Assembly (NCBI GenBank): GCA_014304965.1
Contig: JACRTZ010000176.1
Coordinates: 1 to 13,352 of the forward strand
Direction of reading: 5' to 3'
DNA length: 13,352 nucleotides
DNA from: Vulcanimicrobiota bacterium
GTDB lineage: Bacteria; Vulcanimicrobiota; Vulcanimicrobiia; Vulcanimicrobiales; Vulcanimicrobiaceae
Shown in pieces: positions 1 through 5,430 of the stretch. The notes below the pieces were generated by a model. That model did no database searches and was not told the origin of the DNA. It saw only the letters and a program-made list of their open reading frames with translations. How positions within the stretch are numbered: position 1 is the stretch's first letter; each line of letters starts with the position of its first letter. The position numbers and the translations under genes were made by a program.

Positions 1-104
1 TGCCCCGACACCATGGGATGTGCGGCCAAGGTCTTGATCTGGATAATCTCGCCGTTTTTCGCGGTCGCCGGAACTTTGAGGCGGGTCTCGACTTTATCAG
101 CCAC
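1..104 (-). CDS. soxZ: SoxZ, thiosulfate-oxidation carrier subunit (partial, N-terminal 34 residues)
   Basis: This is the beginning of SoxZ; the rest lies beyond the left edge. The visible protein starts VADKVETRLKVP and continues with a stretch matching the SoxZ N-terminus (K-x-G-E-I-I-Q-I-K-T-L, then A-H-P-M-V-S-G). SoxZ is an immunoglobulin-like beta-sandwich protein that forms a heterodimer with SoxY and helps present the SoxY carrier cysteine to the other periplasmic Sox enzymes. The GTG start at 104 overlaps the end of soxY by 8 nt (GTGGCTGA), which suggests translational coupling. SoxZ has no signal peptide here; in known systems it is co-exported with SoxY through Tat. Identification rests on only 34 residues plus the adjacent soxY, so it is firm mainly because of context. 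Confidence 0.88.
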   Translation of the reverse strand, partial: MADKVETRLKVPATAKNGEIIQIKTLAAHPMVSG

Positions 105-549
105 CGCAGCCCCCGATCGTGACCTTGACCGGCCGCGTCGCCGTCCAGGTGGTCCCGTCGCTCAACTGCGCGACCGCAATCACGTTTTCGGTTTGCGCCA
201 GCCGAATGCGAAATTCGACCCGCGCCTCTCCGTTGACCGGCGTCAGATCGAATCGCGCGACGCCGGGAAGCGGGTTGCCGTCGGCGGCGATCCAAATCGT
301 TTTCACGTAGTTCGCGTCGGTCATCGGGCTGTCCACCGCGACGACGATCGGAACCGTGTTGCCGTTCTCGGCGATTTCCGGGGCGGTAATCGTGACTTTG
401 CCTTTTTGCGCGGCGGCGAAATCGCCGGGCGCGAGCCACTTTTTGACTTCGTCGGGCGTCGCGGAGGCCGCGCGCGGATGAAACGCTGCAACGGACGCGA
501 CCGCCGCGGCGGAAATGGCGAGCATGCGACGCCGGGTCGGGTGAACCAT
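97..549 (-). CDS. soxY: SoxY, sulfur-carrier protein of the Sox system
   Basis: SoxY carries sulfur intermediates of thiosulfate oxidation on a cysteine near its C-terminus. The predicted protein ends in GGCGG, the diagnostic swinging-arm motif, with Cys148 of 150 residues. The N-terminus MVHPTRRRMLAIS followed by a hydrophobic alanine-rich run and an A-S-A cleavage region looks like a Tat signal, as expected because SoxY exports the SoxYZ pair. Three in-frame starts exist: GTG 573 (GTGA overlap with the soxX stop), ATG 561 and ATG 549. I chose 549 because AAGGAAG precedes it at good spacing and it gives a standard-length signal peptide. Length fits the family (about 150). It is followed at once by soxZ. 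Seen: motif and signal. Known: function in other bacteria. Inferred: that this operon is active. Confidence 0.93.
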   Translation of the reverse strand: MVHPTRRRMLAISAAAVASVAAFHPRAASATPDEVKKWLAPGDFAAAQKGKVTITAPEIAENGNTVPIVVAVDSPMTDANYVKTIWIAADGNPLPGVARFDLTPVNGEARVEFRIRLAQTENVIAVAQLSDGTTWTATRPVKVTIGGCGG

Positions 550-569
550 AGCTTCCTTCATACGTACTT

Positions 570-1040
570 TCACTTAAAGGTCAGTAAAAACGCGACGACG
601 TCCTCGACCTGCTGCGCGTTCAGCATCGGCTTGCCTTCGAAATCCTTGGCAACGTCGTGCAGGCCGCCGACGCGATAGAACGCGGGCATGATCGTCGCAG
701 GATTGAAGGCTTTGGGATTGACGATGCGCAGGCGCAGGCTGCCCGCGCTCGTGCGGCTGCCGATGCCACGCAAATCGGGGCCGACGTTGCCTTGATCTGC
801 CGCCTCTATGGGCATGGCATGGCAGGTCAAGCAATTTCCGCCGCGCCGGTCCAGCGCGATTTGGCGGCCCTTGACGGGGTCGCCGGCCGCAGTTCCGGCG
901 AGCGGCTGCGCGATTGCGAAGGCATCGATCGTGTACGGCGGCAGATCGCCGTCTTTGACGACGGCCGGGGCTGAGCCGGCGGCGGCCGCCGATCCTGCCA
1001 CGGCTAAAAGCAAGGCGCCGAGTGCTAACGATCGCTTCAC
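570..1040 (-). CDS. soxX: SoxX, c-type cytochrome subunit of SoxAX
   Basis: SoxX is the small monoheme subunit of SoxAX, which oxidatively couples thiosulfate to the SoxY cysteine in the periplasm. The 156-residue product has an N-terminal signal peptide (KRSLALGALLLAVAGSAAAA), a heme c site CLTCH at residues 70-74, the following NVGPDLRGIG segment, a likely axial Met118 in IMPAFYR, and the C-terminal VEDVVAFLL helix typical of SoxX. The open frame continues upstream to 1220, but that part overlaps the thioredoxin gene and reads as arginine-rich shadow. GTG at 1040 directly precedes the signal peptide and is the best start, although no strong Shine-Dalgarno is visible. Its stop is 20 nt before the chosen soxY ATG. 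The partner soxA is not in the window. Confidence 0.9.
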   Translation of the reverse strand: MKRSLALGALLLAVAGSAAAAGSAPAVVKDGDLPPYTIDAFAIAQPLAGTAAGDPVKGRQIALDRRGGNCLTCHAMPIEAADQGNVGPDLRGIGSRTSAGSLRLRIVNPKAFNPATIMPAFYRVGGLHDVAKDFEGKPMLNAQQVEDVVAFLLTFK

Positions 1041-1099
1041 GTACGATGAAGTTGCCTGCGCGACGGGAGGGTTTCCTGCCGCAGGGTTCGCGTGGAGTG

Positions 1100-1504
1100 C
1101 TAGGGTCCGGTGCAGCTCCGCGAGCCGGACGCATCTAGCGCCCGGAGCCCTTCGTCGAGCAGCCCCCAAAATTGATCCTGGCCCGTATAGCCTTCGATGC
1201 GCCGAAACTCGCGTCCGCAATGCATGAGGATGAAGGTCGGCGTGAACGTGACGTGTCTGAGCGAGCGCAAATCCTGCGGCCGTACTGCGTCTATTTCAAC
1301 GCGCCGTAACGGCAGGCGCTTCCCTTCATCGGTTTTCGCGTAGACGGGGCCGATCTCGCGATCCCAGGCGGCGCAATACGGACAGCCGCGCAGTTGAAAC
1401 ATCACGAGTTGGTCGCGCGGCGCGGCGCGCGCGGCAGACGCCGGACCGGCCGTCGTCGCAAGTGCGCACCAGGCGGCCAGCAGCGCGAATGTGAGAGCGC
1501 GCAT
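1100..1504 (-). CDS. Periplasmic thioredoxin-fold protein, SoxS-like
   Basis: A 134-residue secreted thioredoxin-fold protein. It has an N-terminal signal peptide (about residues 1-28), a CPYC active site at 41-44 and a cis-proline segment F-T-P-T at 87-90. CPYC is more glutaredoxin-like than the usual CGPC. In Paracoccus a periplasmic thioredoxin, SoxS, reduces and reactivates the SoxY carrier cysteine; position just upstream of soxX (59-nt gap) makes the same role likely here. Additional cysteines at 96 and 131 are not part of the core motif. The ATG at 1504 lies 5 nt after the antiporter stop, so the two are probably cotranscribed. A general role in cytochrome c maturation or disulfide reduction is the alternative. 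The fold call is strong; the SoxS role is inference from neighbours. Confidence 0.82.
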   Translation of the reverse strand: MRALTFALLAAWCALATTAGPASAARAAPRDQLVMFQLRGCPYCAAWDREIGPVYAKTDEGKRLPLRRVEIDAVRPQDLRSLRHVTFTPTFILMHCGREFRRIEGYTGQDQFWGLLDEGLRALDASGSRSCTGP

Positions 1505-1509
1505 ATGGT

Positions 1510-3102
1510 TCACGTCAGGCGCGCGTTCGCGAGATCGAGATCGTACTCGATTCGCCGATAGATGTCGTCGGGAATCTCGCCCGTGCCGCGCATCCGTAGG
1601 ACTTCGGCGCGCTCCGCCTCGAGCGCCTCTGTTTGCATCCGGTGGTCGAGCGCGACGGCGACGGGATGGCCGCCGTTCTCGGCGCCGTCGTCGAGGTGGC
1701 CTTGCAAGTGCGCGATGCGGTACTCGTACTCGCCGACGAGCCGGCCTTGGACTTCCCAGACCTCGACGGATTCGAAGCCGCTCTCGAGTTCGCGCAGCCG
1801 CGCGATGCCGGCGCGCAACGCGGCGATCCGTACCTCGATCTCGCGCCGGCTCAGATTGTCGCCGTCGTCGATGTGCAGCCACTTTAAAAGCGGGATAAGC
1901 GATAGCCCTTGCAAGACGAGGGTCGTGAAGATCACGCAAAAGGTGACGAACAGGATCTCATTGCGGCCCGGAAACGCGAACGGCAACGCGAGCGCCGCCG
2001 CAAGCGACACGATGCCGCGCATGCCCGACCAACCCAGAACGAACACGTACCGCCAATCAGGCGTGCCTTCGCGTTCGACGATTCCGCGAAAGAGCAGCCG
2101 CGGCAGGTACGTCGCCGGATAGACCCAGGCCAGACGAACGAGGATTACCAGCACGCTGACTGCCACACCCAGCCAGATCGTTCGTCCGGCGAACGCCGGA
2201 TCGTGCACGACGGTGCGCAGCTGCAGGCCGATCAGCAGAAAAGCAAGGCCGTTGAGCAAAAAGATCAGCACGCTCCAAACCGAGTAGGCGACCAAACGCG
2301 AATCCGGATCGAAGATCTTGTGCGACTGCCGGCTGACGAAGATCCCAACCGTGACCGTCGCGAGCACCGCCGAAGGACCGAGTTCTCCGACGTGAATCGA
2401 ATCGGTCGCCAAGTAGACCGCGTACGGCGTGAGCAGCGACAAGGCGTTGTCGAGCATGTCGTCCAGTAATTGCGCGCGCCGCAGCGCCTTCACGGCGACG
2501 ACGTAGATGAAGCCGTAGAACAAGCCGATTGCGATTCCCGATGCGGCAACGAGCACGAACGCGAGGCCGGCCGTTGCGATCGAGAACGTACCGCTCAGTG
2601 CGGCTATGATCGCGAAGCGGTAGATCACGAGCGCGGTCGCGTCGTTCACCAGCCCTTCGCCGTCGAGAATCGCGAGAATCCGGCGCGGCATCGGAAAGCG
2701 CTCGAAGACGGCGCCGGCCGCGACCGCGTCGGGCGGCGAGACGATCGCTCCGAGTGCGAACGCGGCCGCCCAGCCGAGCGCCGGCGACATCGCGTGAGCG
2801 ACCACCGCGACCGCGACCGTCGTCGCGATGACGAGCCCGATCGCGAGCAAGCCGATCGGACGCAGATTCTGCCGGAACGTCGTCCAGTCGGTCAGCCACC
2901 CGCCCGAATACAGCAGCGGCGGCAAGATGATCAGGAATATCCAGTCCGGACTGAGCCGGACTTCGGGGACGGTCGGGAAGAGCGCGATCGCCGCGCCGCC
3001 GACGACGAAAGCGATCGGATACGGGATCGCGAGCCGCTTCGCGAGGATGGCGAACGCGACGATCGCTGCCAGGAGTCCCAACAACAGGGAAGATTCTTGC
3101 AC
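1510..3102 (-). CDS. Na+/H+ (or K+/H+) antiporter, CPA1 family
   Basis: An integral inner-membrane cation/proton antiporter of 530 residues, a usual length for bacterial CPA1 (NhaP/YjcE-type) proteins. About 12 hydrophobic segments fill residues 5-405. Conserved ion-path features are visible: S-P-P-D (Asp125), the E-G-L-V-N-D motif (Asn153, Asp154) that marks electroneutral CPA1 members, and GWSGMRG with Arg362. Residues 412-530 form a charged cytoplasmic tail, partly helical or coiled-coil-like. I start at GTG 3102 because the hydrophobic protein begins there; the frame stays open to 3792, but this part is a shadow of the divergent VOC gene. It is the first gene of the apparent antiporter-thioredoxin-soxXYZ run. 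Since thiosulfate oxidation yields acid, pH homeostasis linked to Sox is a plausible inference, not shown. Confidence 0.9.
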   Translation of the reverse strand: MQESSLLLGLLAAIVAFAILAKRLAIPYPIAFVVGGAAIALFPTVPEVRLSPDWIFLIILPPLLYSGGWLTDWTTFRQNLRPIGLLAIGLVIATTVAVAVVAHAMSPALGWAAAFALGAIVSPPDAVAAGAVFERFPMPRRILAILDGEGLVNDATALVIYRFAIIAALSGTFSIATAGLAFVLVAASGIAIGLFYGFIYVVAVKALRRAQLLDDMLDNALSLLTPYAVYLATDSIHVGELGPSAVLATVTVGIFVSRQSHKIFDPDSRLVAYSVWSVLIFLLNGLAFLLIGLQLRTVVHDPAFAGRTIWLGVAVSVLVILVRLAWVYPATYLPRLLFRGIVEREGTPDWRYVFVLGWSGMRGIVSLAAALALPFAFPGRNEILFVTFCVIFTTLVLQGLSLIPLLKWLHIDDGDNLSRREIEVRIAALRAGIARLRELESGFESVEVWEVQGRLVGEYEYRIAHLQGHLDDGAENGGHPVAVALDHRMQTEALEAERAEVLRMRGTGEIPDDIYRRIEYDLDLANARLT

Positions 3103-3186
3103 GTCGCTCGTACCAACCGGCCCTCCCCCCGGCCCGGTTTCAGACCCGCGAGGGCGCTCGTGGCGTGGTCCGCGAAAAGCCGCCGG

Positions 3187-3591
3187 ATGAGCCCGCCAAA
3201 ACTCGATCGTGTCGGGATCGTCGTCGGCGATCTCGATGCAACGGCGAGAATCTACATTGACACCCTGGGTTTTACGCAGATCTATCGCGAGACGCTGGCG
3301 GAACGGGGTGTGGAAGTTCTCGGATTGTCGGCAGGCGACACGACGATTGAATTGATCCGACCACTCGACGATGCGTCGGCCGCGGCGCGGTATCGCGGCG
3401 ACGAGCCTGCCAAGCTTTATCATTTGACGTTCACCGTCGGCGACGTCAATGCCGAGCTCGAACGCATCAAATCCGCGGGCGTCGAACCCCTCGACTCTCA
3501 GCCCCGTCGCAATGCAAACGGAGGGGTCGGCATTTTTCTGCACCCCGACAGCACCGGCGACGTACTGATCGAAATCTCTCAGAAGGTCTAA
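3187..3591 (+). CDS. VOC-superfamily protein, methylmalonyl-CoA epimerase-like, altered metal site
   Basis: A 134-residue protein of the vicinal oxygen chelate fold, matching methylmalonyl-CoA epimerase in length and pattern: KLDRVGIVV at 5-13, G-D-T-T-I-E-L at 50-56, LYHLTFTV at 77-84 and F-L-H-P-D-S-T-G-D-V-L-I-E at 117-129. Epimerases bind a divalent metal with two His, a Gln/Glu and a Glu. His79, Glu55 and Glu129 are present, but the first position, normally His in a LDHIGIAV-type motif, is Arg8 (codon CGT; CAT would be one base away). The enzyme may therefore have lost or changed activity, so no gene symbol is given. ATG 3187 is chosen because the domain begins immediately; no good ribosome site is visible. 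It is divergent from the antiporter with an 84-nt gap. Confidence 0.8.
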   Translation: MSPPKLDRVGIVVGDLDATARIYIDTLGFTQIYRETLAERGVEVLGLSAGDTTIELIRPLDDASAAARYRGDEPAKLYHLTFTVGDVNAELERIKSAGVEPLDSQPRRNANGGVGIFLHPDSTGDVLIEISQKV

Positions 3592-3658
3592 CAGGCCAAA
3601 GCGCGAGTTGCTTCTTGGCGCCGAGGCATCGGAATCCGCGGCTGCGAAATAAACGGAC

Positions 3659-4183
3659 ATGCAGTTTAGGCTTTTCGCATCGTGTGCCGTCGTCGCGATC
3701 GCGCTTGCCGGAACTCCGCTTGCTGCGCTCGCCGACGGACCGTTGTCCGTCACGATCGGGCCGGCATTCGTGACGCAATCCACCGCGCGCACTATCGGTG
3801 GAACCGTGCAGACGAACGTCGGAGCTGCGTACGACTTCGGTCCGAAAACGATCGTACCGGTCCGCGCTTCGTTGCAGTTCGACTATGCGGGCGGCGCTTC
3901 GAACGGCGGAGCGCTGCGCGACTACGGGGTCGGCATCGCAGGCCGCTTGACGACGCCCATTTGCATCGGGGCCGGCGTTTCGCTGTATAGCGTCAGCGCA
4001 AGCATACCCAGCGGAACGTCGGTAAGCAAAACCGGCATCGGTTCGAACTATTTCATCGGACAGAAAATCATCGACGTGCCCGGCGGCATCGACATTTCGC
4101 TCCAGGCGACGTATCGGCAAGTCCCGCAGGTCAACGGCATCGACCCGAGCGGCCTCGCCGTGGGTTTGCGTATCGGATTGTAG
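3659..4183 (+). CDS. Small exported beta-rich protein, possible outer-membrane barrel
   Basis: Not recognised as a named family. The 174-residue product has a clear signal peptide (MQFRLFASCAVVAIALAG..., probable cleavage around A-L-A/D, residue 25). The mature part has no further hydrophobic helix but a run of alternating polar and hydrophobic residues, glycine-rich turns and many Ser/Thr, for example VGAAYDFGPKT, VRASLQFDYAGG, DYGVGIAGRL, ISLQATYRQV and GLAVGLRIGL. This is what a small 8-stranded outer-membrane barrel would look like. It ends in Leu rather than the Phe common in many barrels. It starts 67 nt after the VOC gene and may share its transcript. The exported status is well supported; the barrel assignment is inference from pattern alone. 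Confidence 0.65.
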   Translation: MQFRLFASCAVVAIALAGTPLAALADGPLSVTIGPAFVTQSTARTIGGTVQTNVGAAYDFGPKTIVPVRASLQFDYAGGASNGGALRDYGVGIAGRLTTPICIGAGVSLYSVSASIPSGTSVSKTGIGSNYFIGQKIIDVPGGIDISLQATYRQVPQVNGIDPSGLAVGLRIGL

Positions 4184-4199
4184 GCGGCGATTGGCCGCC
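4183..4199 (+). repeat. GC-rich hairpin at the stop of the exported-protein gene
   Basis: GGCGGC and GCCGCC flank a 5-nt loop (GATTG), beginning at the last base of the stop codon. No T-run follows, so it is a weak terminator candidate or an mRNA-end stabiliser at best. It separates the exported-protein gene from the ssrA promoter region. Confidence 0.35.
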
Positions 4200-4244
4200 G
4201 GACCGGCGGGCGAGCGGGCGGAACCTCTTTGGCCGCCGATGGGT

Positions 4245-4250
4245 TATACT
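4245..4250 (+). promoter_or_regulatory. Candidate -10 box of ssrA
   Basis: TATACT matches the sigma-70-type -10 consensus in five of six positions and stands out in otherwise GC-rich DNA. It lies 41 nt before the predicted mature 5' end of the tmRNA, so the transcript would carry a leader of roughly 35 nt to be removed by RNase P. No good -35 match is found 16-18 nt upstream (AACCTC at 17 nt spacing). Confidence 0.45.
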
Positions 4251-4263
4251 GGGATAGAACGTC

Positions 4264-4281
4264 CGCCGGCCGAGGCCGGCG
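4264..4281 (+). repeat. Inverted repeat in the predicted ssrA leader
   Basis: CGCCGGCC and GGCCGGCG are perfectly complementary around GA. In RNA this would form a stem of seven pairs or more with a small loop, 10 nt before the mature tmRNA 5' end. It could assist 5' processing or simply be a stable leader structure. Role unknown. Confidence 0.45.
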
Positions 4282-4291
4282 CGTTCGTCGC

Positions 4292-4643
4292 GGGGCTGAG
4301 CCAGTTTCGACGGGATGTCCGCGATCATCGTAAGCAGGCGGAGTTGCGAGCCCTCCTAAAACGATCGCAAGCGTTTTACACGCGAACAACAACTACGCAC
4401 TGGCTGCCTAACTTAGGTTAGCCACGGTCCTCGAGGGGTCGCCGGTTCCGCCTCGTTCACCGTCAACAACTCCGGCTAGGATGGGGAAATCGTCCCGCGA
4501 TCCGTCCGAAATTTAGGGATTGCCGCCGCCGCGATTCTGGTTTCGAGAAGCGCGACGGCCTAAGACAAAATCGAAGCTGAGCCTGGAGAAAGCGCTGGTT
4601 AGGCGTTTCGGACTCGGGGGGCGGCACCCCGACAGCTCCACCA
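4292..4643 (+). ncRNA. ssrA: tmRNA (transfer-messenger RNA, one-piece)
   Basis: tmRNA with SmpB frees stalled ribosomes and tags the unfinished protein for proteolysis. The 5' end GGGGCTGAGCCAGTTTCGAC is the canonical tmRNA start. Its first seven bases pair with CAGCTCC at 4633-4639 (one G-U), followed by ACCA, so CCA is encoded. The tag frame runs 4382-4411: GCG AAC AAC AAC TAC GCA CTG GCT GCC TAA, giving ANNNYALAA, ending in the usual degradation signal ALAA. A hairpin-like CTTAGGTTAGCC stretch follows the tag stop as in other tmRNAs. Length 352 nt is normal. The gene is not permuted and shows no intron. Odd points: the T-arm has an unusual loop, and an in-frame GCA at 4367 could be an earlier resume codon giving a 14-residue tag. 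A strong terminator follows at once. Confidence 0.95.
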
Positions 4644-4651
4644 CATTCGCG

Positions 4652-4690
4652 CCGGCTCGACGAAGCGATTCGTCGGGCCGGTTTTGCTTT
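4652..4690 (+). terminator. Rho-independent terminator of ssrA
   Basis: A 13-bp stem (4652-4664 with 4669-4681, one G-U) is closed by the GNRA tetraloop GCGA and followed by TTTTGCTTTT. It begins 8 nt after the encoded CCA of the tmRNA, which independently supports the 3' end of ssrA. Confidence 0.88.
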
Positions 4691-4717
4691 TCGCTGTTCT
4701 CGGAACCGGAACATAAA

Positions 4718-4745
4718 GAAAGCCCGGCGTTTCCGCCGGGCTTTC
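4718..4745 (-). terminator. Terminator of the zinc-ribbon gene, possibly bidirectional
   Basis: A perfect 12-bp inverted repeat (GAAAGCCCGGCG ... CGCCGGGCTTTC) with a 4-nt loop. Read on the minus strand the second arm runs into TTTCTTTAT, a fair U-tract, about 125 nt after the stop of the zinc-ribbon gene. On the plus strand it would also back up the ssrA terminator, keeping the two convergent genes apart. Confidence 0.75.
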
Positions 4746-4855
4746 AGAGTTCACATCAGGCCCTTCAGGCCGCTCTCGCCCATCCGTGAGCTTCGGTCAG
4801 CTTCCGGCCGTCCTGGCCTTCGCCGACACTAACGCATCCGTGCGTGTCGCGGCAC

Positions 4856-4873
4856 GACCCCATCCTTGGGGTC
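4856..4873 (-). repeat. Short perfect hairpin overlapping the zinc-ribbon stop codon
   Basis: GACCCCA and TGGGGTC flank TCCT, forming a 7-bp stem that includes part of the stop codon of the minus-strand gene. No T-run follows. The remaining untranslated stretch to 4746 contains only a weak second hairpin (ACGCA/TGCGT near 4832-4845). Possible 3' stabiliser; function unknown. Confidence 0.35.
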
Positions 4874-5201
4874 AGCGGTACGACGGGCGCTGCGCGAAGC
4901 AATCGCGGCAGTAGACCGGCTTGTCGCCGCGCGGCTTGAACGGGACCTCGGCAACCTTGCCGCAGGTGCTGCAGGTCGCTTCGAACATCTCGCGCTGGCG
5001 TCCGCCGCCTGCGCCGCCGCCGCCGCCGCTATAGGATCCGCCGGCGCCGCCGCCACGTTGGGCTTTGCGGGCTGCGCGACAGTCGGGGCAACGGCTGGGC
5101 TTGTTGGTGAAGCCCTTCGAGGCGAAGAATTCCTGTTCGCTCGCCGTGAAGGTAAAGGGGGCATTGCAATCCGTGCAATTCAGTCTCTCGTCAGTGTACA
5201 T
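4872..5201 (-). CDS. Small protein with two zinc-ribbon modules
   Basis: A 109-residue protein with two paired-cysteine zinc sites. The first is Cys9/Cys12 with Cys38/Cys41 in the pattern YTDERLNCTDC ... FFASKGFTN ... RCPDCRAARK, matching the widespread 'probable zinc-ribbon domain' family (zf-trcl type). The second is Cys77/Cys80 with Cys98/Cys101 in EMFEATCSTCGK ... PVYCRDCFAQR, also common in that family. A glycine-serine-rich linker (about 51-67) joins them. There is no signal peptide, so it should be cytoplasmic; a nucleic-acid or ribosome role is often suspected but not established. TTGGAG sits 5 nt before ATG 5201, a good ribosome site. TATAAC (minus strand, 5293-5298) is a possible -10. 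Domain call firm, function unknown. Confidence 0.88.
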   Translation of the reverse strand: MYTDERLNCTDCNAPFTFTASEQEFFASKGFTNKPSRCPDCRAARKAQRGGGAGGSYSGGGGGAGGGRQREMFEATCSTCGKVAEVPFKPRGDKPVYCRDCFAQRPSYR

Positions 5202-5339
5202 GGTACTCCAAAAGCGTCGAATGTGTCAGAAGGCGTTTGAAGACCATCTACAAGCGGGATGAGGCGACGCGCCGGGCCATCCGCTACCGACAGTTATAAC
5301 CCAAACCGGGCCAAAAAGGTTATCTTTGGGGAAAAAAAG

Positions 5340-5354
5340 TCGCAAATTTTGCGA
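5340..5354. promoter_or_regulatory. 15-nt palindrome, candidate operator
   Basis: TCGCAAA-T-TTTGCGA is a perfect inverted repeat with a one-base centre in the 229-nt divergent region between the zinc-ribbon gene and ettA. Its AT-rich core next to an A-tract (GAAAAAAAG, 5331-5339) stands out from GC-rich surroundings. It could bind a dimeric regulator controlling either gene. No family can be named from the site alone. The rest of the intergenic DNA shows no small gene. Confidence 0.35.
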
Positions 5355-5392
5355 TTCTGGGAGGTCGGTCACCCCTCGTGCGACCCTGGCCG

Positions 5393-5421
5393 TGGACGCC
5401 CGCCTCCGCATCGGCTAGAAT
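5393..5421 (+). promoter_or_regulatory. Candidate sigma-70-type promoter of ettA
   Basis: TGGACG (four of six to TTGACA) at 5393-5398 and TAGAAT (five of six to TATAAT) at 5416-5421 are separated by exactly 17 nt. Transcription would start about 5428-5431, at or a few bases before the ettA ATG at 5431, so the mRNA may be leaderless or nearly so. No Shine-Dalgarno is seen before that ATG, which agrees. Confidence 0.5.
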
Positions 5422-5430
5422 CCTGCGGCG

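Noticed and set aside
3103..3792. Upstream 230-residue extension of the antiporter frame
   Set aside because: It overlaps the VOC gene and part of the exported-protein gene on the other strand, and antiporters of this family begin with the first hydrophobic helix at 3102.
4048..4421. Open frames on both strands (114 residues minus, 76 residues plus) across the 3' end of the exported-protein gene and the ssrA 5' part
   Set aside because: They cover the tmRNA gene and its leader, lack family resemblance, and the plus-strand frame runs through the tag. The RNA explains this stretch.
4382..4643. Circularly permuted (two-piece) tmRNA
   Set aside because: The tag lies downstream of the 5' acceptor strand and the 3' acceptor strand with CCA comes last, which is the ordinary one-piece order.
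4292..4745. ssrA as an integration site of a mobile element or with a T-loop group I intron
   Set aside because: The gene is complete to CCA, the terminator follows at once, no direct repeat of the 3' end or integrase is present in the window, and there is no insertion between T-arm and acceptor.
4463..4789. Two short frames (83 residues minus, 89 residues plus) over the 3' half of ssrA and the terminators
   Set aside because: Both cross the tmRNA acceptor end and strong terminator hairpins and are rich in Arg/Pro/Ser, as expected from non-coding GC-rich DNA.
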